From: a virus
Strand: one strand, 5' to 3'
Virus record (IMG/VR): IMGVR_UViG_3300034023_001204
Location: 1 to 64,000 of that record
DNA length: 64,000 bases
Part shown: positions 19,385 to 29,700 of the stretch, in pieces
Layout of the letters: every line of letters begins with the position of its first letter
Position numbering within the stretch: position 1 is the first letter of the stretch
Notes under the pieces: generated by a model
The model's input: only the letters and a program-made list of their open reading frames with translations
What the model was told of the DNA's origin: nothing
Databases searched by the model: none
Program-made: the position numbers and the translations under genes

Positions 19385-19625
19385 AAAAAATGGATATCTT
19401 ATCAGAAAATTTGAGTTTTCTTCTTATGAAGAAGGTTTGAAATTTGTAAACAAGGTAGCTAAAATAGCAAACGAAGTTAATCATCACCCCGATATAATCT
19501 TGAAATACAACCGAGTTATTGTGAGAACTACTACACATGACGAGGGTAACACTATTTCAGATAAAGATTATAATCTCACTTCACTTATTGATAATCTTAT
19601 TGAAAAGGTCGGTAAGGAAGCGTAA
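19371..19625 (+). CDS. phhB: Pterin-4a-carbinolamine dehydratase (PCD/DCoH fold)
   Basis: 84 residues, slightly shorter than cellular enzymes (about 95-105). The family signature is complete: HHPD at 38-41, then five residues after HP to Tyr46, then nine residues to His56, followed by the conserved GNTISDKDYNL pattern. His38, His39 and His56 match the catalytic histidines. The enzyme dehydrates 4a-hydroxy-tetrahydropterin in pterin recycling. Here no aromatic hydroxylase is visible. It begins inside the preceding gene (14-base overlap) and ends inside the convergent tail gene (29-base overlap). A link to folate in T4-type baseplates is conceivable but speculative. Confidence 0.88.
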   Translation: MSWTKKNGYLIRKFEFSSYEEGLKFVNKVAKIANEVNHHPDIILKYNRVIVRTTTHDEGNTISDKDYNLTSLIDNLIEKVGKEA

Positions 19626-21759
19626 TTCGAGTATTCGCGTTATCAGCAAATATCAAGAATCTTGCATCATTTCCAACTTTAGCAAGTGTTAGAAGTTCTG
19701 AGTGATCAGATTCAGATATAACATCAGAGAATAAACGTATATTCGTAAGTTTCATGTCTGAGGCTAATATTTGAGCGCTTTCAGATTCTATTTCTATAAA
19801 TTGACTAGTTAAATCTAGTTCATTAGAGAATAGTTTTTTAAGTGTAATCGAAGGTAAAAATTTAGCTTCATCCTCTACATCAACATTTCGTTTGTAGAGA
19901 TATTGTTGGATTTTTCTCTGGCGCTGATCTATATTTACTAGATAACAATACCAAACATCAGTAGTAATACTAGAAACAGGTAGAGAATAAGTAGTAGAGT
20001 TTAGTGTAACTAGTGCGTTAGAAGAATTTATATCTATTTTTATACCTTCAGACGCAGCACTATTATAATACGTAAATAAGTTGTTAGACATAGTTCCAGG
20101 TATCGCATTGAAATTTAACCAAGCAAAATAAGAAATGTTTTGACCTTTAGTGAACACATTTTGTATATTGTTATAAACAACTGCGTCACTTCCTCTTACG
20201 ATACTATTCATTTGATAGTGTGATTTAGAGATAATAAAAGTAGAATTTTCAATCAGTTCTTTTTCAATTCTGGATCTAACTTCAAGTCTGACTGGATCTT
20301 GAGATAAAGTCTTAAACTCTGGGCGATTAGCAGTTGATTTCTTATCTTCTTCGAGTTCTACTCCGAATAACTCTTCAATAGTTGAGTTTCTAGTGAGTCT
20401 TTCAACTTTTTCTTGTAGATCTTGATTGAGTGCCGTAACATTTGCGGCTTGTGAATATTTCTTAAGCATAACTTTCCAATATACAGCGGCATTATTGATT
20501 TGTCTAAATTCACGAACATGTTCAACAATAAACATTTTGTTTATTTGACAAAACCATATAAAATCTTCTTTGGCTGGTCTTTTTTCAACTCCAAAAAGCT
20601 TTTTGAAGTCTTCTTTGATAATGTGAATCTCGAATGAATCAAAAAGTGATAGATCGAACTGATTTATCATCATAGTGTCTTCTGGGAATTTGTTCTGTTC
20701 TACTGAAACTTTGATAAGACCATCACAAACATAGTTATAAAGTTGATACTCGTGAAAGGTGTGGTCGATTCCATTTTTATCAGGATCTGTTAAAAAGTAA
20801 TAGATTTCATGCCCAAAAATTTGATTGGTGTCCGAAGCCATTTTTTGCCAGAAACTTAGGAGTGGATTTAGTTCGTAAGGTTTGTAAAGTTTCGCCTTGT
20901 CTTCATCGGTAAGCTTGTAAAGACCACTCGAACTACATGTTTTATTGAGCATTTCACTCTGAAGTTGGCCGGTCGTTGCTGGTTTTCCACCAACGAGTTC
21001 CAGTTTAAGGCAAGTACAATCTTGTCTTAAGGCTAAAAGATTTGTTTTTTTAGAATCTTCTGTTACATTCTGAAAGTCTCCGATAAGATTTATATCCCAG
21101 ACTTTTACCCAGTCTGTTCCGGTATATTCTAAAAGATATTCAACTTGAAAAAAACGAATAGGATTTATTCTAGCTGTTTTTATATTTTCTCTAGTTAGTG
21201 GTTCCCAGTTGGTAGTTGATTTACCATAATCCTGTGAATATCTCCACTTAACAGAAAGGTTATCACTATCACCAGAAGTTATAGTTTCAAAATGATCGAG
21301 TTTGAATACCTTATAAATATAGGGTGGTTTGATAATAACAGTATTATTTGAACTATTTAGAAAAGCCTCTGAATCATCTGATATAAGATTCCTCTCTATA
21401 CTAAACTTGATATTGAAACTCTCTAAGTAGAGTAGATAGGCCTCAGACTCACCAGTTCTAGTGAACTTAACTTGAAAATTGAGTGTATCTTTCGAATCCC
21501 AAGATGGGAAGTTAGTTGGTTTTTTCTTAAGCTCTAGCCAAGACGACCAATTCGATCCGTCAGGAGATATGCGATACTCGGTCTGGAAATACCTATATTC
21601 TGAGCTCGATCCACTAATATAGGTAAATTGAGCTATTTTTTCAACATCGTAAAGATTATTAATCGTAAAGGTTAGAGATTGTGTAGCAGAAAAAGTCCAC
21701 ACACTAGCTGTAAAAACGGTTAGATAACCCGTGGTGTAGTCGTAAGTTGTATTAAACAC
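19597..21759 (-). CDS. Large tail/baseplate-type protein with LamG-like C-terminal region
   Basis: 720 residues, probable GTG start at 21759. N-terminal third is beta-rich with paired motifs (RISPDGSNWSSW, RYSQDYGKSTTNW) suggesting two copies of a jelly-roll-like domain. A helical middle (about 290-490) includes a Glu/Lys-rich segment, and residues 520-720 resemble a concanavalin/LamG-like fold. A CTCLKLE segment holds the only Cys pair. No enzymatic motif. Position among virion genes suggests a baseplate or neck component. An ATATA motif is just upstream and overlaps the divergent promoter region of the peptidase gene. Confidence 0.6.
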   Translation of the reverse strand: MFNTTYDYTTGYLTVFTASVWTFSATQSLTFTINNLYDVEKIAQFTYISGSSSEYRYFQTEYRISPDGSNWSSWLELKKKPTNFPSWDSKDTLNFQVKFTRTGESEAYLLYLESFNIKFSIERNLISDDSEAFLNSSNNTVIIKPPYIYKVFKLDHFETITSGDSDNLSVKWRYSQDYGKSTTNWEPLTRENIKTARINPIRFFQVEYLLEYTGTDWVKVWDINLIGDFQNVTEDSKKTNLLALRQDCTCLKLELVGGKPATTGQLQSEMLNKTCSSSGLYKLTDEDKAKLYKPYELNPLLSFWQKMASDTNQIFGHEIYYFLTDPDKNGIDHTFHEYQLYNYVCDGLIKVSVEQNKFPEDTMMINQFDLSLFDSFEIHIIKEDFKKLFGVEKRPAKEDFIWFCQINKMFIVEHVREFRQINNAAVYWKVMLKKYSQAANVTALNQDLQEKVERLTRNSTIEELFGVELEEDKKSTANRPEFKTLSQDPVRLEVRSRIEKELIENSTFIISKSHYQMNSIVRGSDAVVYNNIQNVFTKGQNISYFAWLNFNAIPGTMSNNLFTYYNSAASEGIKIDINSSNALVTLNSTTYSLPVSSITTDVWYCYLVNIDQRQRKIQQYLYKRNVDVEDEAKFLPSITLKKLFSNELDLTSQFIEIESESAQILASDMKLTNIRLFSDVISESDHSELLTLAKVGNDARFLIFADNANTRITLPYRPFQ

Positions 21760-21763
21760 GATT

Positions 21764-21771
21764 TATATATT
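21764..21771 (-). promoter_or_regulatory. ATATA motif before 21759 start
   Basis: TATATAT block 5 bases before the minus-strand GTG. Candidate phage promoter, facing away from the host-type promoter of the peptidase gene in the same gap. Confidence 0.35.
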
Positions 21772-21783
21772 AAATCTTAAAAG

Positions 21784-21817
21784 TTTGAACCGATTTCATT
21801 TTTTTTTATTATCTTTG
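21784..21817 (+). promoter_or_regulatory. Bacteroidota-type promoter (TTTG-N22-TATCTTTG)
   Basis: TTTG at 21784-21787 and TATCTTTG at 21810-21817, spaced 22 bases, match the Bacteroidota minus-33/minus-7 consensus (TTTG and TAnnTTTG). Transcription would start about 7 bases later, almost at the ATG (21825), giving a leaderless or nearly leaderless mRNA. Confidence 0.55.
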
Positions 21818-21824
21818 TGTGATT

Positions 21825-22913
21825 ATGAATATACGAGACATTTTTATAGAACTTACCAGAGAAACTTACCCACACGGATACGAGTCAGAACTTATCAAAT
21901 TCCTACCAAAATCAGCCGTAAGAGACGAGATGGGAAACTACTCCCTTGAAATAGGTGAGAGAAACACCTATGCATTCACTTCACACCTAGACACTGCCGG
22001 CCGTGATAAAGTTTATGTTGAACACGTATTTGAAGGAAATCTCGTTAAAACATCCGGTAAATCAATACTCGGAGCAGACGATAAAGCCGGTATGTCTCTA
22101 ATGCTCTGGTTAATAGATAGAGGTTTTCCGGGTAATTACTATTTCTTTGTTGGAGAAGAGGTTGGATGTAAAGGTTCACGATATTTTTCCCAAAAACATA
22201 TCCATTCACCAAATGAAAATCTTTCTAAAATAATTTCTCTCGATAGACGAGGAACATCCTCTGTTATTACTCACCAAACAAGACAAAGAACAGCAAGTGA
22301 TATTTTTTCTCAAACACTATGTGATGAACTCAATAAAAATGGTCTAAATTATAGAATTGATACGAACGGATTTTCTACTGATTCACTACAATTTGCATCA
22401 ATCTATCCAGAGTGTACAAACCTTTCAGTTGGTTATCAAAACGAACACACTACTTCTGAATATCAAGATTTAGCTCACTTAGAAAATCTAGCATACGCTT
22501 TGTCACGTATTGACTTTAATCTACTACCAGTAGATAGAGATCCGAAAAAATATGATTATCTTCCCTACACCTACACAGGGTACAACAACTATTCATATTC
22601 ACCACCTCTTCTACCACCAAAAAAAGAACTGGTAGAAAGTAAATATTTTTGGGATAAGAAGTTTCGTCGTGATATTCGAGTCGATAAATATTTGAGCTCA
22701 GGAAAAATACAATCGATAAAACTTTGCCGAGAAAGATTGTCATTAGAGAAGGAACTTATCAAAAAATTTTTGGGTGATATAGAAGTTGAATATACAGAAA
22801 TGAAATGGGATGGATTGAACTTAGTTCTCAAATCTTACGATGAAATCTCTCAACAGATTGATAGAACTGAACTTTCTGAGTTCATACCCGATCTAAATTT
22901 TTACTTAAACTAA
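21825..22913 (+). CDS. M20/M28/M42-like zinc metallopeptidase
   Basis: 362 residues from the ATG at 21825; a GTG six bases upstream is less likely because it overlaps the promoter. The binuclear-zinc ligands are all visible: HLD (His54, with Asp56), GADDKAG (Asp85), GEEVG (Glu111 general base, Glu112), SLDRRG (Asp140) and EHTTSEYQD (His208). This is the layout of the peptidase T / M42 / M28 clan of aminopeptidases and dipeptidases. The last 120 residues are a separate charged tail. No signal peptide. It could recycle peptides from host proteins during infection. It has its own host-type promoter, unlike its neighbours, so early expression is likely. Confidence 0.8.
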   Translation: MNIRDIFIELTRETYPHGYESELIKFLPKSAVRDEMGNYSLEIGERNTYAFTSHLDTAGRDKVYVEHVFEGNLVKTSGKSILGADDKAGMSLMLWLIDRGFPGNYYFFVGEEVGCKGSRYFSQKHIHSPNENLSKIISLDRRGTSSVITHQTRQRTASDIFSQTLCDELNKNGLNYRIDTNGFSTDSLQFASIYPECTNLSVGYQNEHTTSEYQDLAHLENLAYALSRIDFNLLPVDRDPKKYDYLPYTYTGYNNYSYSPPLLPPKKELVESKYFWDKKFRRDIRVDKYLSSGKIQSIKLCRERLSLEKELIKKFLGDIEVEYTEMKWDGLNLVLKSYDEISQQIDRTELSEFIPDLNFYLN

Positions 22914-22945
22914 ATTGTAACTGGTTGTAGCCATAATTTATATAT

Positions 22946-23875
22946 ATGGCTATGGAAGGTGGTATAAAGATTTATATCAATAAAAAGTTTAAGAATGTTT
23001 TAGTTCGTATTGAAGTTAGTGATACGAGTTTAGAGGTTAAAAACATCAATCGAGACGATATGTATAATCGTTCGTTTTCTGATGTCACAGCTCTAAATTT
23101 TATCAACGCAATAAACAATCCACTAGGAGATTGGGGATTCTCCGAGCCTTTGGAATATGTTATTATTGAAGAAGATGGTTCTATACAAAGGTTTTCAGGT
23201 CAAGATTTAGTCAATCTACCCTATATTTTGAGAGCGGGATTTCCGGACGAACTAAAAATGAAATCGAATTCTCTAATACGTGAAGCTAATTTTCTACCAC
23301 CCAATATTCTCACTCCAACAAAAAAATTGAATTCAAATAGGATTGATGGTATAAAACAACTCAATTGGTCCTCCTTATCTACTCCTACTTTTACTACTAT
23401 AAAGCAAAATAGAAATGAACCACTCAGAATCGATTCTTATTTTGGTGTTAAAAATATCACATCAAACACTATTTATAGGCACTCGGGTGAGTATAGTCCT
23501 ATATTTCATACGATTGAACTTTTTGACAATAAAAACTACAGATTTCTACCAGAACTTACTAATTTCGGCAAAACAAGACAAACTATAATATCAAAAGTAA
23601 ACCGAAGATCGAACCTATTAAAACTTAGAAATAATCCGAGTTATCGTTCAATATATCCATCACTTGATGAGTTTGGTTATACTACATGGGATTTTAATAT
23701 TTTCAAATCAACCTGGGATAAAAAGTTTTGGGTTGAAACTTATCCTAACCAGGATACCGTGATAGGATCACAGGTTCCGGTGGTAGCACCTAGTCCAGTA
23801 GTAAGAACTACAACTCAACCACCGGTTAGACCCGAAGATTGTCCTTTTGATTGTTTCACTTATATTATTTCTTAG
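22946..23875 (+). CDS. Virion-type protein, uncharacterised
   Basis: 309 residues; start at 22946 chosen, with a second ATG two codons later. The N-terminal 110 residues look like a compact alpha/beta domain. The C-terminal part holds a distinctive aromatic segment (FGYTTWDFNIFKSTWDKKFW) followed by a Pro/Thr/Val-rich tail ending in a Cys pair (CPFDCF). The tail resembles the linkers of the neighbouring fibre genes, so this may be an adaptor between a tail structure and a fibre. It lies 48 bases upstream of another cysteine-containing fibre gene on the same strand. Confidence 0.6.
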   Translation: MAMEGGIKIYINKKFKNVLVRIEVSDTSLEVKNINRDDMYNRSFSDVTALNFINAINNPLGDWGFSEPLEYVIIEEDGSIQRFSGQDLVNLPYILRAGFPDELKMKSNSLIREANFLPPNILTPTKKLNSNRIDGIKQLNWSSLSTPTFTTIKQNRNEPLRIDSYFGVKNITSNTIYRHSGEYSPIFHTIELFDNKNYRFLPELTNFGKTRQTIISKVNRRSNLLKLRNNPSYRSIYPSLDEFGYTTWDFNIFKSTWDKKFWVETYPNQDTVIGSQVPVVAPSPVVRTTTQPPVRPEDCPFDCFTYIIS

Positions 23876-23896
23876 TTTCTGGTAATCAAGAAAAAA

Positions 23897-23904
23897 TATA
23901 TATA
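23897..23904 (+). promoter_or_regulatory. TATATATA motif before 23924 gene
   Basis: TATATATA followed by an A-rich leader of about 20 bases and the ATG. Candidate phage promoter with a leader lacking a Shine-Dalgarno sequence. Confidence 0.4.
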
Positions 23905-23923
23905 AAGAAAAAAAAAAAATTAA

Positions 23924-26002
23924 ATGGCTTTAGTTCTTCAGTGTGATAATTATAACGTAACACTATATAGGGATAGTATCGATACTTCAACAAGTATTCT
24001 AACAACATATCCTACGTCAACCTATAAATACTATCTTCAATATACTAACTGTTGTGGTGGGAGTAATACCACAATAAGATTAGATGGGGCACCAGGATGG
24101 GATCCAGGAACGGATCCTATCTATACATTTTCAAACTTACCTTCTTATGGTTTTGAACCTGTTGTTTATGTTCAAAGAATTTCAGATGGACAAATTTTTA
24201 TAGTGCTCGATTACACACCTGGTGATGACGGATGGCTAACGGTTACAAAAGGATCGCAAGCTTTCCCATCGTGTTCTACTACAACAACCTCAACTACTAC
24301 TGGAACTCCCACTACAACTAAAAATCCAATAAACGTTATATTCAACTCATGTTGTGATAATTCTGCTACCTTTTCTTCACTACTAACTCAATATTGGGGA
24401 AATCAAAAAGTTATTTGCTTGAAAGATCCAATACAAAATGTATATTTAATTTCTGGAACTGGTTCCCAGTTGATTAATTCTGGTTCATGGTCAAATTACT
24501 TTCTTAGTGAGACCGTAACAAATCCTGGACCTAGTTGTAGTTGTGACTGCGCTACTCAATCGATCGGTTGTACTCGAATTAGAGTAACTTCCACCGAACA
24601 AAATGTATTTAGATATCTTGAATGTAGTAGTGGTTTTCTAATAGATCAAATGCTTGTTCCAACAAACTTTTTGGTAAATGAACAAGCAACACTTATCGCA
24701 ATGCCAAGTACATGTTCAGTTGGTATTACTACTGCCACGGCAACAGTAAATTTTAACATTTCTCAAGGAACATTAGTCAATAATTTTGTTGGTGGTTCAG
24801 CTTCATCTATTCTTTACACCGGACCATTTGGTAATTTCATGTCTTCAACTAATTCTATCTATACAGCCGGAACTGCAGGCGTTTACTATATTCAGAGTGA
24901 AATCGAAAGTTCCTATATAGCTGCTGGAAATGCTACAAATTCTTTGATTGCTAAACTCCAAAAAAATAGTGGAGGTGTTGTTTCTTTACTTGATTCATCA
25001 TCTTGGACTTTGTATTATAATGATGCTCAAAATTACACAGGAACTATGAGTATTCAACTTGGGTTTTCGACCTATTCACTTCTCCAAGGCGATAAGGTTT
25101 ATGTTGAGATATCCAAAAACAGCAATCTAATAGCAGCCACCTATTCATCATCGGTATGTCAATCAGGTCAGGTTTTAACAGTATATGCAACTAGTAGTGG
25201 TGGATCTCCGGAAAATAATACCTCTTTCGATATAAGTTATAATATTGGAGATCCAATCACAGAAATTTATTCACAGAGATATAGACTCAAATTTGGCCAT
25301 CCACCAGCACAGACTAATTGGTCTGGATCTACCTACTCATTTCCATCTTCGGGTGGTTATACGTTTAGTTGGAATATTTCTGGTTCCTTCAGTATAACCT
25401 CAAGTAGTGGGGTCGATCAATTCACTATACAAGTAATTCCACTTTCAAACAGAAACTTCTTCTATGGATACCAAGAAAAAACTTTTGACACAAATGTTTC
25501 TAACCAGTCTTTCAATTTTACAGAATCGAACTATAGTCAAACTTTGAATCAAGGTGAGGTTGGCGACTTACTTATGGTTGTTCGACTTCAAGCAACAAGT
25601 TTACCGAATGCAACTTTAAACTTAAATCTAACAATAGATAATGGATCGGTATTTAGTATAAGTAGCACACCAAGATGGGCATCTGAGGTAAGAAATCTTA
25701 CCTATTTTGAAGTTCTCTTGAGTCCAACTTTCAGTAGCCAATCAACAGCTTGGGGGTATGATTTTTGTGCTAGAACACCACTTCAGAACCAACCACCTAT
25801 CCAAAGAATTTCGGGTTCTTATACCTATTCGGTGTGTTCAACACCGGGAAGTATTTACTTTCCTGCATGTTCTCCTGCACTTTCTTATACTTGTGGGACT
25901 TATACAAGAAGTTTTGTTGAAATAAGCGGAACTCAATGTCTTTGGCCGACTACTACTTCTACTACTACTCTATCTGGCGGTGGTGGAGGAGGTAGTCTAT
26001 AG
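23924..26002 (+). CDS. Cysteine-containing fibre/adhesin with Thr hinges
   Basis: 692 residues. It begins with a beta-rich domain containing a CC pair, then a Thr hinge ([15 protein letters not shown]), a Cys-paired unit (CTRIRV ... FRYLEC) of the same type as in the 11743 gene, a central TNF/C1q-like beta sandwich (about 260-420), a further beta-sandwich segment, and a tail TTTSTTTLSGGGGGGSL. The Gly6 end suggests a flexible tether. No signal peptide or enzyme motif. Likely virion decoration or fibre. Cotranscription with the nucleotidyltransferase-like gene 16 bases downstream is probable. Confidence 0.65.
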   Translation: MALVLQCDNYNVTLYRDSIDTSTSILTTYPTSTYKYYLQYTNCCGGSNTTIRLDGAPGWDPGTDPIYTFSNLPSYGFEPVVYVQRISDGQIFIVLDYTPGDDGWLTVTKGSQAFPSCSTTTTSTTTGTPTTTKNPINVIFNSCCDNSATFSSLLTQYWGNQKVICLKDPIQNVYLISGTGSQLINSGSWSNYFLSETVTNPGPSCSCDCATQSIGCTRIRVTSTEQNVFRYLECSSGFLIDQMLVPTNFLVNEQATLIAMPSTCSVGITTATATVNFNISQGTLVNNFVGGSASSILYTGPFGNFMSSTNSIYTAGTAGVYYIQSEIESSYIAAGNATNSLIAKLQKNSGGVVSLLDSSSWTLYYNDAQNYTGTMSIQLGFSTYSLLQGDKVYVEISKNSNLIAATYSSSVCQSGQVLTVYATSSGGSPENNTSFDISYNIGDPITEIYSQRYRLKFGHPPAQTNWSGSTYSFPSSGGYTFSWNISGSFSITSSSGVDQFTIQVIPLSNRNFFYGYQEKTFDTNVSNQSFNFTESNYSQTLNQGEVGDLLMVVRLQATSLPNATLNLNLTIDNGSVFSISSTPRWASEVRNLTYFEVLLSPTFSSQSTAWGYDFCARTPLQNQPPIQRISGSYTYSVCSTPGSIYFPACSPALSYTCGTYTRSFVEISGTQCLWPTTTSTTTLSGGGGGGSL

Positions 26003-26018
26003 AAAATCTTAATTCCCG

Positions 26019-26705
26019 ATGGGAAAAGATTTCTATTATAGTGAGGATTGTAGTTTTTTTTACCAAATTGGTAGTATAAAAACAAATAAACCTTGGTTAA
26101 GACCGAGTTTTGGCTCTGTTAAAAATTTTTTATCTAATTCTTCTGTAAAATCTATTTTAGATAAATATGAACTCTGTTATCTTTATGGAAGTTTCATTTG
26201 GAAGGATATTCCAACATGGGATTTAGATCTTGGACTAAAAAGAAATATTTCAAATATAGATTGGAATGATGTTGAGAACGACTTCAATAAATTGAATTAT
26301 ATTTCACTTACAGAATATTCACTTCTACTTGATTTAAGCCTTAGAGAGGATGAATATCAAATGCCAACAAGAAAAGAATTAGAAGTTTTCAATTCAAGTA
26401 GAGAAATTGACCAGTGGTTCTACCTCAAACCAGATAATAAAGTTATTAAAATTAGTTACTATCATAAAAAATCTTGTGATGATGAAATAATTTTTGATTT
26501 TAGAAAGTCTAGTCATATGTTTCATCTTACAACCTCACTTACAAATAATCACCTTGTTTTACTTGATTATTCAAATCTACAACATCCAGATAAAGTCATA
26601 AGAAGAATTTTGAACGCAAAGAAAGAGTTCATCAAACCGAAATTGGATATTTCTACTTTTTTAGGCTTATCAGAGAGCGAATTCGAAGATATAAAAAATT
26701 ATTAA
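26019..26705 (+). CDS. Nucleotidyltransferase-fold protein
   Basis: 228 residues. LYGSFIWKDIPTWDLDLGL contains the Gly-Ser (57-58) and Asp-x-Asp (68-70) of the polymerase-beta-like nucleotidyltransferase fold, and a third Asp (105) sits in a following strand (SLLLDLSL), so the metal-binding triad appears intact. The protein lacks recognisable KNTase, CCA-adding or HEPN partner domains; the C-terminal 100 residues are unassigned. Members transfer nucleotides to RNA, proteins or small molecules. It directly follows a fibre gene (16-base gap) and has no ATATATA motif of its own. Substrate unknown. Confidence 0.6.
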   Translation: MGKDFYYSEDCSFFYQIGSIKTNKPWLRPSFGSVKNFLSNSSVKSILDKYELCYLYGSFIWKDIPTWDLDLGLKRNISNIDWNDVENDFNKLNYISLTEYSLLLDLSLREDEYQMPTRKELEVFNSSREIDQWFYLKPDNKVIKISYYHKKSCDDEIIFDFRKSSHMFHLTTSLTNNHLVLLDYSNLQHPDKVIRRILNAKKEFIKPKLDISTFLGLSESEFEDIKNY

Positions 26706-26728
26706 ATTTCTTAAAGATCTAAAAATTC

Positions 26729-26743
26729 TAATATATAGATTAA
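26729..26743 (+). promoter_or_regulatory. TAATATATAGATTAA motif before 26744 gene
   Basis: Palindrome-like block ending at the base before the ATG. The ATATATAGATTAAA form also precedes 33956 and lies upstream of 6084 (minus), making it the best-conserved version of the start-proximal motif. Confidence 0.45.
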
Positions 26744-29700
26744 ATGTCTATATTCGTTCTCAATAATAATGCGGTATTTCCAAACGCTGATGGTTTAATT
26801 AATCAACAAACAGCTAAAATACTATACACAGGATCCACAATCGGTAAGTCAAATCCTATAAGTGGTGTTGTAGATAGTTGTCGTATTAGAAATTTGAGTT
26901 ATATACAAGAATCATCAGCTAGAATTGATAATAATAATCCGACTGAATTCACCATAACACTTAACTCGAATTCTACATTAAATGCTAAATTTTTGAGTGT
27001 TACCTCATCATATGGTTTGGAAAACTTTTCTAAAGGAGTATTATTCATAGGAACTTTATTTGGAGGAACTCAAAGTAAAGATATTTCTGGAACTTATAAG
27101 ATTAATTCTCTATTAACACAAACACTTGGTAATCTACCAGTTTCAAAGAATATAAATATCCAACCCTACACACAAAGTGGTGCTCTTTCTGGTCTGACTA
27201 GCTCATCTACTTTTAGTTTTGATAACTTTATTCAACCAGAAATTTTCACACTCAATAAATTACAAATAAAAAATTCAAAAATCTACTCTGGTTTTTACAA
27301 AAGAGCTCTGTTCGAATCAAATGATTTCAATTCTGAACAAGAGGATTTACCAATAAATGATAGAGAGAAGATTTCCAAGCTAAGAATTTCAAATACTATT
27401 CTTTCTAAAACAAACAATTTTATTCAAACAACATTACATAAATCTATTGTTACTTCAGGTAATTTTATCAGTGGGTTAGTGAACAGTTCTATTTGGAAGA
27501 ACACCGAATTTCTATCCGGAGTTTTTAACAATTCTACCTGGGTTTCTGGAACTTTTTCTGGTAGATTCTTATCTAGTTATACTTACTCATCTACTTCTCT
27601 GTCTTTTAATAATCTTTGGAAAGCTTGGTATAATGGTAACTTTCTTTCGGGTGATTTCGAAAAATCACTCTGGATAGATGGGAAATTTTCATCAGGTAAC
27701 TTCTACGAATCTGTGTGGCTAAGTGGTACTTTTTCTGATGGATCGCTCGGTTCTGAAAACCTCAAAGCTAACCAAACATCTTTTGGAACTATTTTAAACA
27801 CAACTGGATACGGGAGAACTTCTTCAACTTGGATAAACGGTGTTGTTAAAAATGGTGTTATTGGTGGTTCAAGTTTTGTTGAGTGGTTAGGTGGTAACTT
27901 CAACTCAGGTGAAGTAAGAGGTGATAGTGGATTTTATACTACTTGGAAAAACGGCATTTTCAACTCAGGAAGAATAAACGGGAATGTTATTTGGCAAGGT
28001 GGAAATTTTAATAACGGGTCTTTCAACTCAACTTGGGGTCTTGGATCCGCGATGACTGCTTCAAATCATTTTGGTTGGCAGGGAGGCCGTTTCAATTCTG
28101 GAGTTTTTGGTTCAGGTGATGGATTAACAAACTCTAGTTGGTGGGATGGAGAGTTCTGGGGTGGTGTATTTAAGGGTAAGATCTGGAATAGTGGAAAGTT
28201 CTACAACGGCGATTTTATAGGTGGTTATACATCATCTGTTTTATCAGATGAGCAAGCGGCAAGAAATTATTTTACAGGTAGTTACTGGGGATTATGGAAA
28301 AACGGATTAGTTATCGATAATTCTAACATGGGAACTACCGATAGAGATATCTTTACACCATTAAATATTTCTTCAGAGGTTAGAAACCTATCAAGAGCAA
28401 ATTTTCAAAATATGCTATGGGTCGATGGAACATTCAGTCATGATGTGGGTGTTATTTTCAATTCTTTGTGGCTACAAGGTAGATTTGTTAAAGGTAACTT
28501 CAGAAACTCTAGCTTTAACCCATGGGTGAATCGCGTAGGCCTGGTAGAGAATGAAACTTCCGCTTTATCTTTCAATTTAACACAAAGTTGTATTTGGAAA
28601 GGAGGTAATTTCATTGATAGTCACTTCTATATCTCAGAGTGGCAAGATGGTGTGTTCCAATCTGGAACAATGACAGCGGGAATATGGCACACGGGTGTTT
28701 GGGAATATGGATTCGCTAACAATATCTTGTGGAAAGGTGGTAGATGGAGAAACGGTAACTGGAACGGAACACCATTCACAAGTCCGTCACCTGCTCTAGA
28801 AGAAAAAACTTCCATCTATCTTAAAAGAGTGAATAGTTTTATATCTTCTACATCCAGTATGTGGGATAAGGTTCACTATATGAACGTTGGATCTTTTTCT
28901 GTGAATTCAACCGAAATAGTGAATTTTGGATTTAATCCATCTTCCACGGAATACTATACACAAACGTCCAACGCATCTTTAACTGATTGGACTTTATCAT
29001 CTTCAGCTCTTATACCAACCGGAACATTCTTACCTCTACAATTTTCAGAGCATCTTATCCCACAAGTATGGGAATGTAATGACACTTCTTGTCAAATATC
29101 TAGAAATGTTTTTAGAGATACAAGTTTCACCTACCGTATAACAATAACAGCTAGATGCTATAGAAGTGTTACAAACCCTACCGATCCAACTAATGTTTAT
29201 TTATTTGCTAAGATTGGTTCTTTCACTCAATCAGAAATACTACCAAGTAGTGGTGAACCTGGATATTGGTCAGGGAATTTTCCTGCTTTCTCACCATTAT
29301 CAACAACACCAATAGCTACCGATTATAGTATTGGAACACCTTTAATACATTTGAATAATACACTAACAGATTATATTTTTGATTATTCTCCAAAAATTTC
29401 TGACGATAAAGATTTAATTATTCAAGCTTACAATTTCAATCCGGGTTTCTTTGCTGGGGTTGAAATCACGAATATCTCAATTCATAAAATTATATCAAAC
29501 TATAACCAAGTCTATAATAATAAACTTACGAATTCTTCTACATCTACTGCACCAACACTGGCATTTTCTGATTTACCAAACACAAGTTATAACACACCCT
29601 CTGATAATGGTTCAGTTGTGAGAATGAATTTTGGTAATGGTGTTTTTGAAAAAGGTATTTGGGAGAATGGAGTATGGAATAATGGTTGGAGAGGAGATGA

